In this document: in pieces, positions 8,887 to 18,393 of the stretch | Numbering within the stretch: the stretch's first letter is position 1 | Layout: each line of letters starts with the position of its first letter | Assembly (NCBI RefSeq): GCF_002250055.1 | Contig: NZ_CP018866.1 | Span: 4,398,869 to 4,462,868, forward strand | Length of the DNA: 64,000 nt | Direction of reading: 5' to 3' | Source: Sutcliffiella cohnii | GTDB lineage: Bacteria > Bacillota > Bacilli > Bacillales > Bacillaceae_I | Program-made: the position numbers and the translations under genes | Notes under the pieces: generated by a model | Told to the model about the DNA's origin: nothing | What the model saw: the letters and a program-made list of their open reading frames with translations, nothing else | Database searches by the model: none

Positions 8887-10092
8887 CTATTGGATGAGGA
8901 AATTATTATTGTTCATGCCCGTTCTTCGAATAAAACCGTCTACTTCAACATTCACTTTTACAGTTGGGAAAATTTCGTCCCAATTATTTTTTAGCTCCTT
9001 CCACTCTTTTGGATGCTGACGGTGAAACTCACTTCCAAAGCCAAAAGAATCTATACCAAGTTCCTGAATGATATTTACCGTTCTTTCTATTTCTCCTTTT
9101 ATTTCTTCATTTAATTGTTTTTCTAGTTTTAATATATTAGTGGGCTCAAGTAGGTCAATTGGACAGCTCAGCTCCCCAATATTACCCTCCCCTGTTACAC
9201 TCATGTTAACTATCGGTGCTCCATTATGAATTTCCGTTTCAATTATTGTCCGCGATCTAATTAATTCAATTGCAATATTTCCTCCAGGACGCGCTTCACA
9301 ATCAAGATTCACTACCGTACTTGTCACATTATCGACGACCCAATTATACCCACGCGCATCGCGTCCATCTAACCAATGAATAAGGTTACCTTCTTTAAAT
9401 AGCCCTATTCCACTCACTTCTATCCAGCTAGGAAGGACACTTTTCATTAAGTTTTCACCATTTGATCCCTCTTGTATATCCCCGATTAAATGAACTCCTG
9501 TAATAACTACTTCTTTTCCATCACTCATTAAATCGCTAATAACTTCACCGATTTGCGAAACGATTGCTCCTCCCCAAGACCGTTCCGTTGTCGCAATCTC
9601 GGTAACAATCTTTTTCGCCGGCACACGTTCTATCGATGTTTGTACCTTTAATACATCTTCTGCTCTACTTCCTCTAGCAATAACAAGATCGACATTCGTT
9701 CGGAATTCATGATCACGTTCAAACCAGTCTAAAAAAGCTTTCACACCATCTTCACGTGCTATTTCTTCGCCAATAATTACGACGTTCGTATGTGGAAAAT
9801 ATATTCTTCTTGATATTTTCTTCGTAGCTCTTCTTATCGCTTCAAATAACGTGTCCCCTTGCTCTGAATATACGACAGTAGGGGAAGTATTTCGGGAAGC
9901 CCCTTCTTGCCCTGTTGCTACATCCCCAGCATTAATAATTTGAAACGAAACGTTAAATTTTCCATCCTCTGTTTTATCAACTCCTACTGCAGAAATGATA
10001 GAAAGGTCGGTTATTTCTCGAGCATTCCAACAACTCGTTAATAGAAAGCATATGATGATGGGTATCGATAACTTGAAACTACGTCGAATCAT
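8887..10092 (-). CDS. Spore germination lipoprotein, GerC subunit
   Basis: Ger(x)C family. Signal peptide with lipobox LLTSC (Cys near residue 21) followed by the hallmark WNAREITDLSII and GVDKTEDG. The C-terminal domain ends with WKELKNNWDEIFP, a typical GerC ending. The ATG at 10090-10092 is chosen because AAAGGTG lies 6 nt upstream. A GTG at 10099-10101 falls within that binding site. It overlaps the gerA end by 14 bp, and both genes share the context AAGGTGATACG before the start, so they are translationally linked. Anchored to the outer face of the spore inner membrane. Confidence 0.92.
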   Translation of the reverse strand: MIRRSFKLSIPIIICFLLTSCWNAREITDLSIISAVGVDKTEDGKFNVSFQIINAGDVATGQEGASRNTSPTVVYSEQGDTLFEAIRRATKKISRRIYFPHTNVVIIGEEIAREDGVKAFLDWFERDHEFRTNVDLVIARGSRAEDVLKVQTSIERVPAKKIVTEIATTERSWGGAIVSQIGEVISDLMSDGKEVVITGVHLIGDIQEGSNGENLMKSVLPSWIEVSGIGLFKEGNLIHWLDGRDARGYNWVVDNVTSTVVNLDCEARPGGNIAIELIRSRTIIETEIHNGAPIVNMSVTGEGNIGELSCPIDLLEPTNILKLEKQLNEEIKGEIERTVNIIQELGIDSFGFGSEFHRQHPKEWKELKNNWDEIFPTVKVNVEVDGFIRRTGMNNNNFLIQ

Positions 10093-11692
10093 TCGTATCA
10101 CCTTTTGTTGTTGGGGTTGGGTGTAAATCTTTCGGCATATTTTTTGTTCTGCCTCTACTAATTAAGTGTGGACGGTTTTTCATCCACCAAAGAGGAGCTC
10201 GAATTAATCCATCTGCCTGACCTGTTAGACTAAATGGGGCAATTGGATATAAATACGGTACTCCAAATGAGCGTAAGCTACATATATGAGCAACGATAAC
10301 AATAATCCCCATCATAACCCCATATAAACCGAACGTTGCAGCTACTAGCATCATAAAAAAACGTAACATCCGAGCTGCAATAGCAAGGTTGTAAGAAGGA
10401 GTTGTAAAACTTGCAATCCCTGTCAATGCTACTACAATTACCATTGACGCTGATACGATACCTGCCTGTACTGCCGCTTGGCCGATTACTAGTGCCCCTA
10501 CAATGGAAACTGCTTGGCCAATTGCCCTTGGCATACGAATCCCAGCCTCTCGCAACACTTCAAATGTTAATTCCATAATGAACGCTTCAATTAAAGCTGG
10601 AAACGGTATACCTTCTCTTTGTGCAGCTAAATTAATTAGTAGCGTTGTCGGTATTAAATCTTGATGAAATGTAATGAGGGCAATATAAATGGAAGGACCG
10701 AGTAAAGAAATTGTAAACGCAATATACCGTAAAATCCGAATTAGTGATGCAATATCAAACCGTTGATAATAATCTTCCGCAGATTTAAAAAATTGTGGAA
10801 AACTCGTAGGGACAATTAATACAAACGGTGTCCCTTCAACAATAATCGCCACCCTACCTTCCATTAACTCACTCGAAACAATGTCAGGGCGCTCTGTATT
10901 AAAAACGGTCGGAAATGGAGTGAATGTACCATCTTGTACCAGTTCCTCAATATTCGCAGAGCTTAAAATAGAATCAATTTCAATTCGATTCAGCCTTGCC
11001 ATCACTTCTTGCACGATTTTTTCGTTCGCTACTGATTTTAAGTATAAAACGGCAATATTCGTTTTCGTTATTTTCCCTAATTTCTTCTTCTCTACTTGCA
11101 AATCCGGACTTTTAATTTTTCTACGAACTAATGAAATATTTATCGGTAACGATTCGACAAAACCTTCCTTCGGCCCTCTCACGGTAACTTCTGTTGAAGG
11201 TTCTTCTATCGACCGGTAATTTCCACCGTTTGTTTTACAACTAACCACTTCGTTTATTCCGTTAACAAAAATAACAGTATGACCTGATACTATCTCGTTC
11301 GCTATATCGTCCCATCGATTCAACACGTTAACGTCTAGGACAGATAAAGTCTCTTTTTCTAGTATAGAAAATAGATTCTCTTTCTCTAATTCTTTTTCAA
11401 ATGGGTATTGTATAATTGCTTCTAAAACATGCTCATTCACGATTTGTTCATCTACTATATTGTTTATAAATACCGCAGTTCCTTGAGTAAAAGGCTTTTG
11501 CGTTATTGTTAGTTCTCTAAATGTAATATCATTACTTTTTCCTAATAATTGTTTTATTTTTTCAATATTACTCGTAAGATCTTTATATAGTTCCGAAGTT
11601 TCATCCGTTACTTCTACTGCTTCTTTATTATCTTCCTGTTCTTCCTCTATCTTTTTTTTCAAAAGAGAAGATAACGGAATTGGTTTTTTCAT
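10079..11692 (-). CDS. Spore germination protein, GerA subunit
   Basis: 537 aa GerA family protein, the nutrient-gated ion channel subunit of the germinant receptor. Hydrophilic N-terminal domain (residues 1 to about 300) with a Lys/Glu-rich start, then membrane helices containing PEGIPFPALIEAFIMELTFE-type family signatures (REGIPFPALIEAF, ELTFEVLREAG), and a short Lys/Thr/Pro tail. ATG at 11692 with AAGGTG 6 nt upstream. First gene of the gerA-gerC-gerB operon. Forespore expression (sigma-G) is expected for the family, but I saw no convincing promoter. Confidence 0.93.
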   Translation of the reverse strand: MKKPIPLSSLLKKKIEEEQEDNKEAVEVTDETSELYKDLTSNIEKIKQLLGKSNDITFRELTITQKPFTQGTAVFINNIVDEQIVNEHVLEAIIQYPFEKELEKENLFSILEKETLSVLDVNVLNRWDDIANEIVSGHTVIFVNGINEVVSCKTNGGNYRSIEEPSTEVTVRGPKEGFVESLPINISLVRRKIKSPDLQVEKKKLGKITKTNIAVLYLKSVANEKIVQEVMARLNRIEIDSILSSANIEELVQDGTFTPFPTVFNTERPDIVSSELMEGRVAIIVEGTPFVLIVPTSFPQFFKSAEDYYQRFDIASLIRILRYIAFTISLLGPSIYIALITFHQDLIPTTLLINLAAQREGIPFPALIEAFIMELTFEVLREAGIRMPRAIGQAVSIVGALVIGQAAVQAGIVSASMVIVVALTGIASFTTPSYNLAIAARMLRFFMMLVAATFGLYGVMMGIIVIVAHICSLRSFGVPYLYPIAPFSLTGQADGLIRAPLWWMKNRPHLISRGRTKNMPKDLHPTPTTKGDTNDST

Positions 11693-11784
11693 CGTATCAC
11701 CTTCAATTTAGGTACAGTTGGACTAACTATAACTTCCCCTATCGGTATGGAAATATTCACCTTGATATGAAAACAAATGCAAAA

Positions 11785-11841
11785 TAAAAAAGGATCCTGA
11801 ATGAACAGTCATGGTAACTATTCATGCAGAATCCCTTTACT
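11785..11841 (-). terminator. tdk terminator
   Basis: Immediately downstream of the tdk stop, AAAGGGATTCTGCATGAA and TTCATTCAGGATCCTTTTTT form a long imperfect hairpin followed by a T tract on the minus strand. Confidence 0.75.
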
Positions 11842-11843
11842 AT

Positions 11844-12446
11844 TTATTTAATTGTTTGACTTTCCGGTACCTTTACAGGAACTTCGTGATGATGGCGGCA
11901 GCGGGCTTCATAGGCTTCTGAAGCACCTACTAGTATAATTGGGTCATCGAATCTAGCTGGTTTCCCGTTAATTAAACGTTGTGTTCTACTTGCAGGAGAA
12001 CCACAAACAGTACATACGGCTTGTAGCTTCGTAACAGATTCAGCAATCGCCATTAGTTCTGGAACTTTCCCAAATGGCTCACCGCGGAAATCTTGATCTA
12101 ATCCAGCCACCATTACTCGATAGCCTTTGTTTGCTAGTTGTTGAACAACTTCAACAATTGCATCATCAAAAAATTGTACTTCATCTATTGCGACTACTTC
12201 TGTTTTTTCATCTAACACTTGTAGAATTGTATTTGAATCTTTCACAGGTATCGCTAAAACGGACGTGCCGTTATGTGAAACTACTGCTTCATCACTATAA
12301 CGATTGTCTATTGCCGGTTTAAACACTTGAATGGATTGTTTCGCAAATTGCACTCTTCGAACTCGGCGAATTAATTCTTCCGACTTTCCTGAGAACATGC
12401 TACCGCAAATTACTTCTACCCAGCCTGAATGTTCCATAACATACAT
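11844..12446 (-). CDS. tdk: Thymidine kinase (type II)
   Basis: Phosphorylates thymidine to dTMP in the pyrimidine salvage pathway. 200 aa. Walker A GSMFSGKS (15-22), catalytic IDEVQFFD (87-94), then zinc-ribbon cysteines ([13 protein letters not shown] and a C-terminal CRHHH) typical of TK1-like enzymes. ATG at 12446 has GGGAGAGG 6 nt upstream. Single gene with its own terminator. Position beside rpmE and prfA agrees with other Bacillaceae. Confidence 0.95.
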   Translation of the reverse strand: MYVMEHSGWVEVICGSMFSGKSEELIRRVRRVQFAKQSIQVFKPAIDNRYSDEAVVSHNGTSVLAIPVKDSNTILQVLDEKTEVVAIDEVQFFDDAIVEVVQQLANKGYRVMVAGLDQDFRGEPFGKVPELMAIAESVTKLQAVCTVCGSPASRTQRLINGKPARFDDPIILVGASEAYEARCRHHHEVPVKVPESQTIK

Positions 12447-12478
12447 ATAAGGCCTCTCCCTTCCAACAAACAGTTAAG

Positions 12479-12500
12479 ATGCTACCGTTAGTGGTAGCAT
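12479..12500. other. Perfect hairpin in the tdk leader
   Basis: ATGCTACC GTTAGT GGTAGCAT is a perfect 8-bp stem lying about 33 nt upstream of the tdk start. On the plus strand it is followed by a T run, on the minus strand by the ribosome binding region. It may be a leader element or a plain terminator remnant. Confidence 0.4.
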
Positions 12501-12599
12501 ATGTAGCTTTTTTCTAATTATTTTTAACGAAAGTAGTAGTTGTATAGTCATAAGCGATATGAACTATACGCAATTTTTCTGTTTTTCCACTAGTTGTAA

Positions 12600-12935
12600 T
12601 TAATTTCCTACTGGAGCGCGGTCAGGCCGATGCGCCTGCGCTTTTCTATCTGTCTAGCTACGGCGGCTAGGTCCGGCTCAAACTTCACTTTTCCTCCGTA
12701 CGATAAGTCATCATCGACTCACTCTCGTTCGTCGTGATTCCTTTATCTCCTGCGGAAAAGCTCCAGTTTGTTTGAACCTGAGCGAGCCGCCTCCGCTTTT
12801 CTATCTGTCCAGCTTCGGGCGCTAGCGGCTCGAGGTCACAAGTCAATCGCTTCCGAAGGGCAAAAAGCGCCCTTCTACAGCGCTTGCCTTGTGCTTGTCG
12901 CCGCTAAGCGAGCGCCCTCAGCATTTCTATCTATA
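12600..12935 (-). repeat. Chain of interspersed repeats R2 (partial), R2 and R1, reverse orientation
   Basis: From left to right: a partial end (TGGAGCGCGGTCAGGCC...GCGCTTTTC, about 12612-12646), an R2 unit (about 12647-12798, starting GTCTAGCTACGGCGG, with CCGTACGATAAGTCATCATCG and TTTATCTCC), and an R1 unit (about 12805-12931, with AAGGGC AAAAAGC GCCCTT). Junctions read CTTTTCTATCTGTC(T/C)AGCT, the same junction as in the other chains. Nothing coding is seen in the 12447-13081 gap. Confidence 0.75.
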
Positions 12936-12941
12936 AAGAAT

Positions 12942-12979
12942 AAAAAAACAGGCAAGATGTTGGTTAACCTGCCTGTTTT
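12942..12979 (-). terminator. Distal terminator of the rpmE2 transcript (bidirectional)
   Basis: AAACAGGC...GCCTGTTT stem with a seven-T run on the minus strand (TTTTTTTATTC) just before the R1/R2 chain. Confidence 0.65.
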
Positions 12980-13041
12980 ATCGTTTCGTTTCGGAAAATC
13001 GTTGGCATGATTGCATGTACGATTTTTAGCCTTTTCATAAC

Positions 13042-13067
13042 CAATGAGGGAGCAAGCTCCCTCATTG
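13042..13067 (-). other. Perfect 12-bp hairpin after rpmE2
   Basis: CAATGAGGGAGC AA GCTCCCTCATTG lies 14 nt past the rpmE2 stop. It lacks a following U tract, so it may be a processing or stability hairpin rather than the terminator, which lies further on. Confidence 0.55.
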
Positions 13068-13081
13068 AGATAAGTTCAATA

Positions 13082-13327
13082 TTACTTAAGGCCGTATTTT
13101 TTGTTGAAACGCTCAACACGTCCATCAGCAGCAGCATGCTTCTGACGTCCTGTGTAGAATGGGTGAGAGTCAGAAGAGATCTCTACTTTAATTAACGGAT
13201 AAGTTGTTCCGTCTTCCCACTCAACAGTTTCGTTTGTTTTCATCGTAGAACCTGTGATGAATTTGAAACCTGTGTTGATATCCATAAATACGACTTTACG
13301 GTAATCTGGATGAATTCCTGCTTTCAT
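13082..13327 (-). CDS. rpmE2: 50S ribosomal protein L31 type B (zinc-independent)
   Basis: Structural protein of the large ribosomal subunit. 81 aa, starting [14 protein letters not shown], which matches the type B (YtiA-like) L31. It contains no cysteine at all, so it lacks the zinc-binding CxxC of type A L31. The start is the second ATG (13325-13327), 9 nt from AAAGGAG; the upstream ATG touches the binding site. It sits next to rho, where B. subtilis has the zinc-type rpmE. In B. subtilis the type B copy is Zur-regulated; here it occupies the housekeeping place and has a good sigma-A promoter, so it is probably expressed constitutively. Confidence 0.93.
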   Translation of the reverse strand: MKAGIHPDYRKVVFMDINTGFKFITGSTMKTNETVEWEDGTTYPLIKVEISSDSHPFYTGRQKHAAADGRVERFNKKYGLK

Positions 13328-13434
13328 TCTTTTCATCTCCTTTAACGCCCTGAGTCTTTCGAAACAGAGTTATAATCAAATGATACCAAAGTGTCATACA
13401 ATTCGACATCATTTATCTTAAACACACTGTTGAA

Positions 13435-13463
13435 ATTATATCAAGGTTATTCCAGTTTTGCAA
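13435..13463 (-). promoter_or_regulatory. Sigma-A promoter of rpmE2
   Basis: TTGCAA (13458-13463) and TATAAT (13435-13440) separated by exactly 17 bp, about 105 bp upstream of the rpmE2 start and downstream of rho. A long 5' leader follows. Confidence 0.7.
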
Positions 13464-13509
13464 CAACTCGTAAATAGTTTTATTTGACAATTGTTGGACG
13501 AACTAAATA

Positions 13510-14778
13510 TTAACGTCTACCACCTGTTTTTTGCTCATCGTCTAGAATAGAGAAAAATTCTTCGTTCGATTTCGTTTGTCGTAAGCGACGAAGTAGTTTT
13601 TCCGCAAAGTCAGGGGAATCAGACATTGTTTTACGGATTGCCCATAGCTTGTCTAAATGGTCTTTCGGAATTAATAACTCTTCTTTACGAGTACCTGAAC
13701 GACGAATGTCAATTGCAGGGAAGATACGACGCTCAGCAAGTGAACGGTCTAAGTGTAATTCCATATTACCTGTACCTTTAAATTCTTCATAAATAACATC
13801 GTCCATACGAGAACCTGTGTCTACTAACGCTGTTGCTAGAATTGTTAAGCTACCGCCTTCTTCAATGTTACGTGCTGCTCCAAAAAATCGTTTTGGACGG
13901 TGGAAGGCAGCTGGGTCGATACCACCTGATAACGTACGACCGCTTGGCGGAATTACTAAGTTGTAAGCACGCGCCAGACGAGTAATACTGTCCATTAAAA
14001 TAATAACATCACGCTTATGCTCTACTAAACGCATTGCACGTTCTAGTACTAGTTCTGCAACTTTAATATGGTTTTCTGGCACTTCATCAAAAGTAGAGCT
14101 TACTACATCAGCTGCAACAGAACGTTCGATATCTGTTACCTCTTCCGGACGCTCGTCAATTAATAGGACGATTAATTCTGCTTCTGGATGATTCGTTGTA
14201 ATGCTATTTGCAATTTCTTTTAACAACATTGTTTTACCAGCTTTTGGAGGCGCAACAATTAAACCACGTTGGCCAAAACCTACTGGTGCCATGATGTCCA
14301 TTATTCTTGTCGATAATGCACGTGGTTGTGTTTCAAGTAAGATGTGACGATCTGGGTATAATGGCGTTAAAGCCGGGAAGTGTACACGTTCTTTCGCTGA
14401 TTCTGGGTCGTCGCCGTTTACAGCTTCTACATGAAGTAGCCCGTAATAACGTTCGTTTTCTTTAGGTGGACGAACTTTTCCAGATACTTTATCTCCATTT
14501 CTTAAATCGAAACGGCGAATTTGCGATGCAGAAATGTAAATGTCTTCAGAGCTTGGAGAGTAGTTAATTGGTCGTAAGAAACCGAATCCTTCCGACTGAA
14601 TAATTTCAAGAACACCTTCCATGAACAATAGCCCATCTTGTTCTGCTTGAGCTTTTAAAATAGCAAATATAAGTTCTTTTTTCGTTAATTTACTGTAATA
14701 CGAAATTTTATATTGACGTGCAAGTTCGTACAGGTCTTTCAGCTTAAGATTTTCTAAATTAGAAATAGTTAATTCCAT
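13510..14778 (-). CDS. rho: Transcription termination factor Rho
   Basis: Hexameric RNA-dependent ATPase that ends transcription of untranslated RNA. 422 aa. N-terminal Rho helical domain ([15 protein letters not shown]), cold-shock-like RNA-binding domain with GFGFLRP, then the ATPase core with APPKAGKT (about 176-183), [11 protein letters not shown] (Walker B region) and the Q/R-loop. Start at ATG 14776-14778, which aligns with B. subtilis Rho. A GTG five codons upstream is less likely. A long untranslated leader lies upstream; the B. subtilis gene is known to be autoregulated, but no specific element is proven here. Confidence 0.95.
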   Translation of the reverse strand: MELTISNLENLKLKDLYELARQYKISYYSKLTKKELIFAILKAQAEQDGLLFMEGVLEIIQSEGFGFLRPINYSPSSEDIYISASQIRRFDLRNGDKVSGKVRPPKENERYYGLLHVEAVNGDDPESAKERVHFPALTPLYPDRHILLETQPRALSTRIMDIMAPVGFGQRGLIVAPPKAGKTMLLKEIANSITTNHPEAELIVLLIDERPEEVTDIERSVAADVVSSTFDEVPENHIKVAELVLERAMRLVEHKRDVIILMDSITRLARAYNLVIPPSGRTLSGGIDPAAFHRPKRFFGAARNIEEGGSLTILATALVDTGSRMDDVIYEEFKGTGNMELHLDRSLAERRIFPAIDIRRSGTRKEELLIPKDHLDKLWAIRKTMSDSPDFAEKLLRRLRQTKSNEEFFSILDDEQKTGGRR

Positions 14779-15189
14779 GCAAAAAAACACCACTCAATTC
14801 TTAATTTTTAGCTATACTTTTTTCTTTTCTTCGAAGAATGTATTGATATAAAGGAACGGATTTCTATTTCTCTATTAGTAGCGGAATAACTATCCTTAGA
14901 AGAGGTCGAAGAATAGCTTTTAGAAGCTAATATCGTTGTCTTTCCTATGCGGGAAGTAACGCATTTGCGGCTTAATAGTTAATCTATTTTTATTTCATCA
15001 TGCTTTCTACTATATCTTTTACAGAAACAATAGATTCTCTATTATTCATATTTTACCCACATTTCCTATCTTTAAGCAACTACTTTTTGTAGACACCCCC
15101 TTACATAATCCGTGTCTTATGTCGATTTTACGTCTAGTATTAAAAAATATTTTTACTAGCTAATTTTTCTTTTCTCTTTGTAAAAACTA

Positions 15190-15342
15190 GGGACAAAAGC
15201 GGAGGCGCTTCGATCAGGCCCGTACAAACTGGACTGTTCCGGTAGGAGATAAAGGAAACACAGCGAGCGAAAGCGAGCTGATGTTGACTTATCGTACGGA
15301 CGGAACAGGAAGTTTGATAGGGCCTAAGCGCCGGAGCTAGAC
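15190..15342 (+). repeat. R2 interspersed repeat
   Basis: From AAAAGCGGAGGCGCTTCG to GCGCCGGAGCTAGAC. Ends pair (GGCGCTT..GGCCC with GGGCCTAAGCGCC), and inner arms CTGTTCC/GGAACAG and CGTAC/GTACG pair too, so a transcript would fold into one long hairpin. A single isolated copy. The rest of the 14779-15428 gap is AT-rich with no gene visible. Confidence 0.75.
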
Positions 15343-15406
15343 GTAACGTAAGTAAAGTTAGTAGTTATACACAAAATTTACTCGTTTATAGTTTCCTAAA
15401 TGACAA

Positions 15407-15436
15407 GGAAAAAACCGCAAGCAAATGCTTACGGCT
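15407..15436 (-). terminator. glpX terminator
   Basis: CCGTAAGC ATTT GCTTGCGG followed by TTTTTT on the minus strand. It overlaps the last codons of glpX. Confidence 0.8.
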
Positions 15437-16397
15437 TGATTACTAAGTTAGGTTTTTTCTTAATGTTATGCTGTCCGTCAATAAATCGAACTGTGCCTGA
15501 TTTTGCTCGCATTACTAATGAGTGGGTTGTTCCATTCGTTCCTTTAAATTGTACCCCTCTTAATAGCTCTCCATCTGTTACACCTGTAGCTGCAAAAATA
15601 GCATCGTCTCCACGAACTAAATCTTCCATGCGTAATACCGCGTTTACATCGGCAATTCCCATCTTTTTGCAACGAATTAATTCTTGTTCATTTTGTGGAA
15701 GAAGTTTTCCTTGGATTTCTCCACCTAAACATTTTAATGCTACTGCGGCAATTACTCCTTCTGGAGCACCACCTGAACCGAATAAAATATCAACACCAGT
15801 TGCATCAAAAGCCGTATTAATTGCTGCTGCAACATCACCATCATCTATTAATTTTATTCTTGCACCAGCTTCTCTTAATTCTGAAACAATCCGTTCATGA
15901 CGAGGTCTATTTAAAATAACTGCCACAATATCTTCAATGTCTTTATTTTTTGCCTTTGCCACTGCTTTTAAATTATCAATTACAGGTGCATTTATATCTA
16001 TCTGCCCGACTGCTTCTGGGCCAACTGCGATTTTATCCATATACATATCTGGAGCGTGTAGTAAATTCCCGTGGTCCGCAACTGCTAATACAGCAAGTGC
16101 GTTCCAGCCTCCAGAGGCAACAATGCTTGTACCTTCTAACGGATCTACCGCTACATCTACGCGCGGGCCATAGCCTGTTCCGAGCTTTTCTCCAATGTAA
16201 AGCATCGGTGCTTCATCCATTTCCCCTTCACCGATTACGACGGTACCTTTCATTGGAATCGTGTCAAATACGTCTCTCATTGCACTTGTAGCTGCTTCGT
16301 CGGCTTGTTCTTTGTTTCCACGGCCCATCCAACGAGCGGATGCTAAAGCTGCAGCTTCTGTTACACGTACTAGCTCCATTGATAAACTTCTTTCCAT
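15429..16397 (-). CDS. glpX: Class II fructose-1,6-bisphosphatase
   Basis: Hydrolyses fructose-1,6-bisphosphate to fructose-6-phosphate in gluconeogenesis. 322 aa. Metal-binding motifs [11 protein letters not shown] (57-67) and DPLEGT (85-90), then [11 protein letters not shown] and [10 protein letters not shown], all typical of GlpX. ATG preceded by AGGGAGAGG. Lies between rho and murZ, as in B. subtilis (YwjI). Together with fba it forms a small carbon-metabolism neighbourhood. Confidence 0.94.
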   Translation of the reverse strand: MERSLSMELVRVTEAAALASARWMGRGNKEQADEAATSAMRDVFDTIPMKGTVVIGEGEMDEAPMLYIGEKLGTGYGPRVDVAVDPLEGTSIVASGGWNALAVLAVADHGNLLHAPDMYMDKIAVGPEAVGQIDINAPVIDNLKAVAKAKNKDIEDIVAVILNRPRHERIVSELREAGARIKLIDDGDVAAAINTAFDATGVDILFGSGGAPEGVIAAVALKCLGGEIQGKLLPQNEQELIRCKKMGIADVNAVLRMEDLVRGDDAIFAATGVTDGELLRGVQFKGTNGTTHSLVMRAKSGTVRFIDGQHNIKKKPNLVIKP

Positions 16398-16632
16398 CGT
16401 ATCCTCTCCCTATAAAGCACTCTTTATGACAATGTGATATACTATTATCTTTTATTAGTATATCACATTTATCAAGTAATGTTATACTGTTTTAGCATTT
16501 CTTTTTAATAAAATGATAGGTGCTGAAATGTGGTTTCGTGTCCGGGAGTGGTGAACCGTTGGCTTGGGTAAAATTGTACGATTTAGTTTTCAGGTTGAGA
16601 TGCTTCGTTATCATAAGCTTGCTTTCCAGCAG

Positions 16633-16755
16633 GGAACCACGCTCAGGATTGATATGCTGACTTTTCCTTTCGGTATGCACCAGTTTCAATACTGTTTGCA
16701 TCACTTTGAAGTGGCTTATGCACCAGTTTTTCCGCTCTTTGCACCACGCTCCCAT
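16633..16755. repeat. 21-bp-period array 2 (core TGCACCA)
   Basis: Cores begin at about 16633 (GGAACCAC, degenerate), 16655 (TGCTGAC), 16676, 16697, 16719 and 16740: spacings 22, 21, 21, 22, 21. Shares the TGCTGACTTTTC-GGTATGCACC unit with array 1. Lies in the glpX-murZ gap, just past the murZ terminator. The 95-codon ORF that spans it has no ribosome binding site and is not called. Confidence 0.7.
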
Positions 16756-16758
16756 TAC

Positions 16759-16790
16759 AAAAAAAAAAACAGAACCCATTATGAGTTCTG
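16759..16790 (-). terminator. murZ terminator
   Basis: CAGAACTCA TAA TGGGTTCTG then a run of eleven T on the minus strand. The loop contains the murZ stop codon. Confidence 0.85.
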
Positions 16791-18074
16791 CATTTGTTCT
16801 ATTTCTTCTTCTGTTAATCTTTCACGCCAGATTGTTGCGCCTAGCCCTTTTAGTTTTTCTTCTAAATGGCTATAGCCACGATCAATATGTTCAAGACCTG
16901 TTACTTCTGTTAATCCTTCTGCCATTAATCCTGCAATGACTAGGGAAGCACCTGCACGAAGGTCACTAGCTTTTACCTTTGCTCCTTGTAGTTGCACAGA
17001 GCCATTAATGATAGCGGATCTGCCTTCTACTTTGATTTGTGCATTCATGCGACGTAGTTCATCCACATGTTTAAATCGCGCAGAGTAAATAGTATCCGTT
17101 ACAATACTCGTTCCTTCTGCTTTCGTTAATAGTGCTGTCATCGGTTGTTGTAAATCAGTCGGAAATCCAGGGTGCACTAACGTTTTTACATCAACTGCTT
17201 TTAACTTTTCGCCAGGTACAACTAACACTTGATCTTGATTTGCATTAATATCTATTCTTACGCCCATTTCTCGAAGTTTCGCAATCAGTGGCTCGATATG
17301 AGTTGGAATTACATTATCTACAATCATTTCACTACCAGCTGCTGCAGCCATTATCATATATGTACCAGCTTCAATTCGATCTGGAATTATTGTGTGACGA
17401 CAACCATGTAATGTTTCTACTCCGTCTATGCGGATGACATCTGTTCCTGCGCCTTTTATTTTTGCTCCCATACTCGTTAGTAAAGTTGCAACATCAATAA
17501 TTTCGGGTTCTTTCGCTGCATTTTCAATAATCGTTCTACCTTTTGCTTTTACTGCGGCTAACATAATATTAATCGTTGCACCAACACTTACTACATCGAG
17601 GTAGATTCGTGCACCTTTTAACTCTTCCGCACGTAAATAAATAGCACCTTGCTCATTTGTTACTTCTGCACCTAAAGCTTCGAAGCCTTTTATATGTTGA
17701 TCTATTGGTCGAGGTCCTAAGTGGCAGCCGCCTGGTAAACCGATGACAGCTTTTTTGAATCTTCCTAACATTGCTCCCATTAAATAATAAGAAGCACGTA
17801 GTTTTTTAACTTTCCCGTTCGGAAGTGGCATTGCGATCATATTTGCTGGATCAACAACTATGTCACCTTCTTCTGAAAGCTCAACTGTTCCACCAATTTC
17901 TTCTAACAAGCTACTTAAAATATCAACATCTGAAATTTTCGGTAACCCATCAATTCGAACCGGTGTTTCTGCTAAAATCGTTGCAGGAATTAAAGCTACT
18001 GCACTATTTTTCGCTCCACTAACACGTACCGTTCCATTTAATTTTGTTCCACCAATAATTTTTAACTTTTCCAT
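16779..18074 (-). CDS. murZ: UDP-N-acetylglucosamine 1-carboxyvinyltransferase (MurZ/MurAB paralogue)
   Basis: Transfers enolpyruvate from PEP to UDP-GlcNAc, the first committed step of peptidoglycan synthesis. 431 aa. Lys22-Asn23 in [10 protein letters not shown] and catalytic Cys117 in [12 protein letters not shown] (fosfomycin target) are present. The position between glpX and fba is that of the B. subtilis second paralogue MurAB, so I use murZ. The main murA would be elsewhere. Own strong terminator. Confidence 0.92.
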   Translation of the reverse strand: MEKLKIIGGTKLNGTVRVSGAKNSAVALIPATILAETPVRIDGLPKISDVDILSSLLEEIGGTVELSEEGDIVVDPANMIAMPLPNGKVKKLRASYYLMGAMLGRFKKAVIGLPGGCHLGPRPIDQHIKGFEALGAEVTNEQGAIYLRAEELKGARIYLDVVSVGATINIMLAAVKAKGRTIIENAAKEPEIIDVATLLTSMGAKIKGAGTDVIRIDGVETLHGCRHTIIPDRIEAGTYMIMAAAAGSEMIVDNVIPTHIEPLIAKLREMGVRIDINANQDQVLVVPGEKLKAVDVKTLVHPGFPTDLQQPMTALLTKAEGTSIVTDTIYSARFKHVDELRRMNAQIKVEGRSAIINGSVQLQGAKVKASDLRAGASLVIAGLMAEGLTEVTGLEHIDRGYSHLEEKLKGLGATIWRERLTEEEIEQMQNS

Positions 18075-18307
18075 ATTTGACTCCCTTCAAGGCGAGGTTA
18101 TGTCCAAATGTACTATTACTTAGTATACACAATTTCTGGCATTATCTAAAACAATATTTCTTGAATATTTTATTAATAATACCTTTTGACTAGTTATTAT
18201 CGTGGAACTATCGAAGTATTTTACATTAATTCGATGAAAATGAAGCTGCGTGAAGCATAGTTTTAAAACGTGTTTTCTAGGGGAAATAAAGGATAGTCTG
18301 TAAGAAA

Positions 18308-18344
18308 AGAAAAAACCGCCATTCAAAAGAATGACAGCCTTTAC
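18308..18344 (-). terminator. fba terminator
   Basis: GGCTGTCATTC TTTT GAATGGCGG followed by TTTTTT on the minus strand, about 50 nt past the fba stop. No gene is seen in 18075-18393; the tal (transaldolase) gene that B. subtilis carries here is absent. Confidence 0.8.
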
Positions 18345-18393
18345 CTTGTTGAAAAAATATTGTTGAAATGGTGATTGTTGCTTATTTTAAATA

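Noticed and set aside
16492-16779. 95-codon minus-strand ORF downstream of murZ
   Set aside because: Covers array 2 and the murZ terminator; no ribosome binding site.
18120-18326. 68-codon ORF in the fba-murZ gap
   Set aside because: Overlaps the fba terminator and has no start signal; not a remnant of tal that I can recognise.
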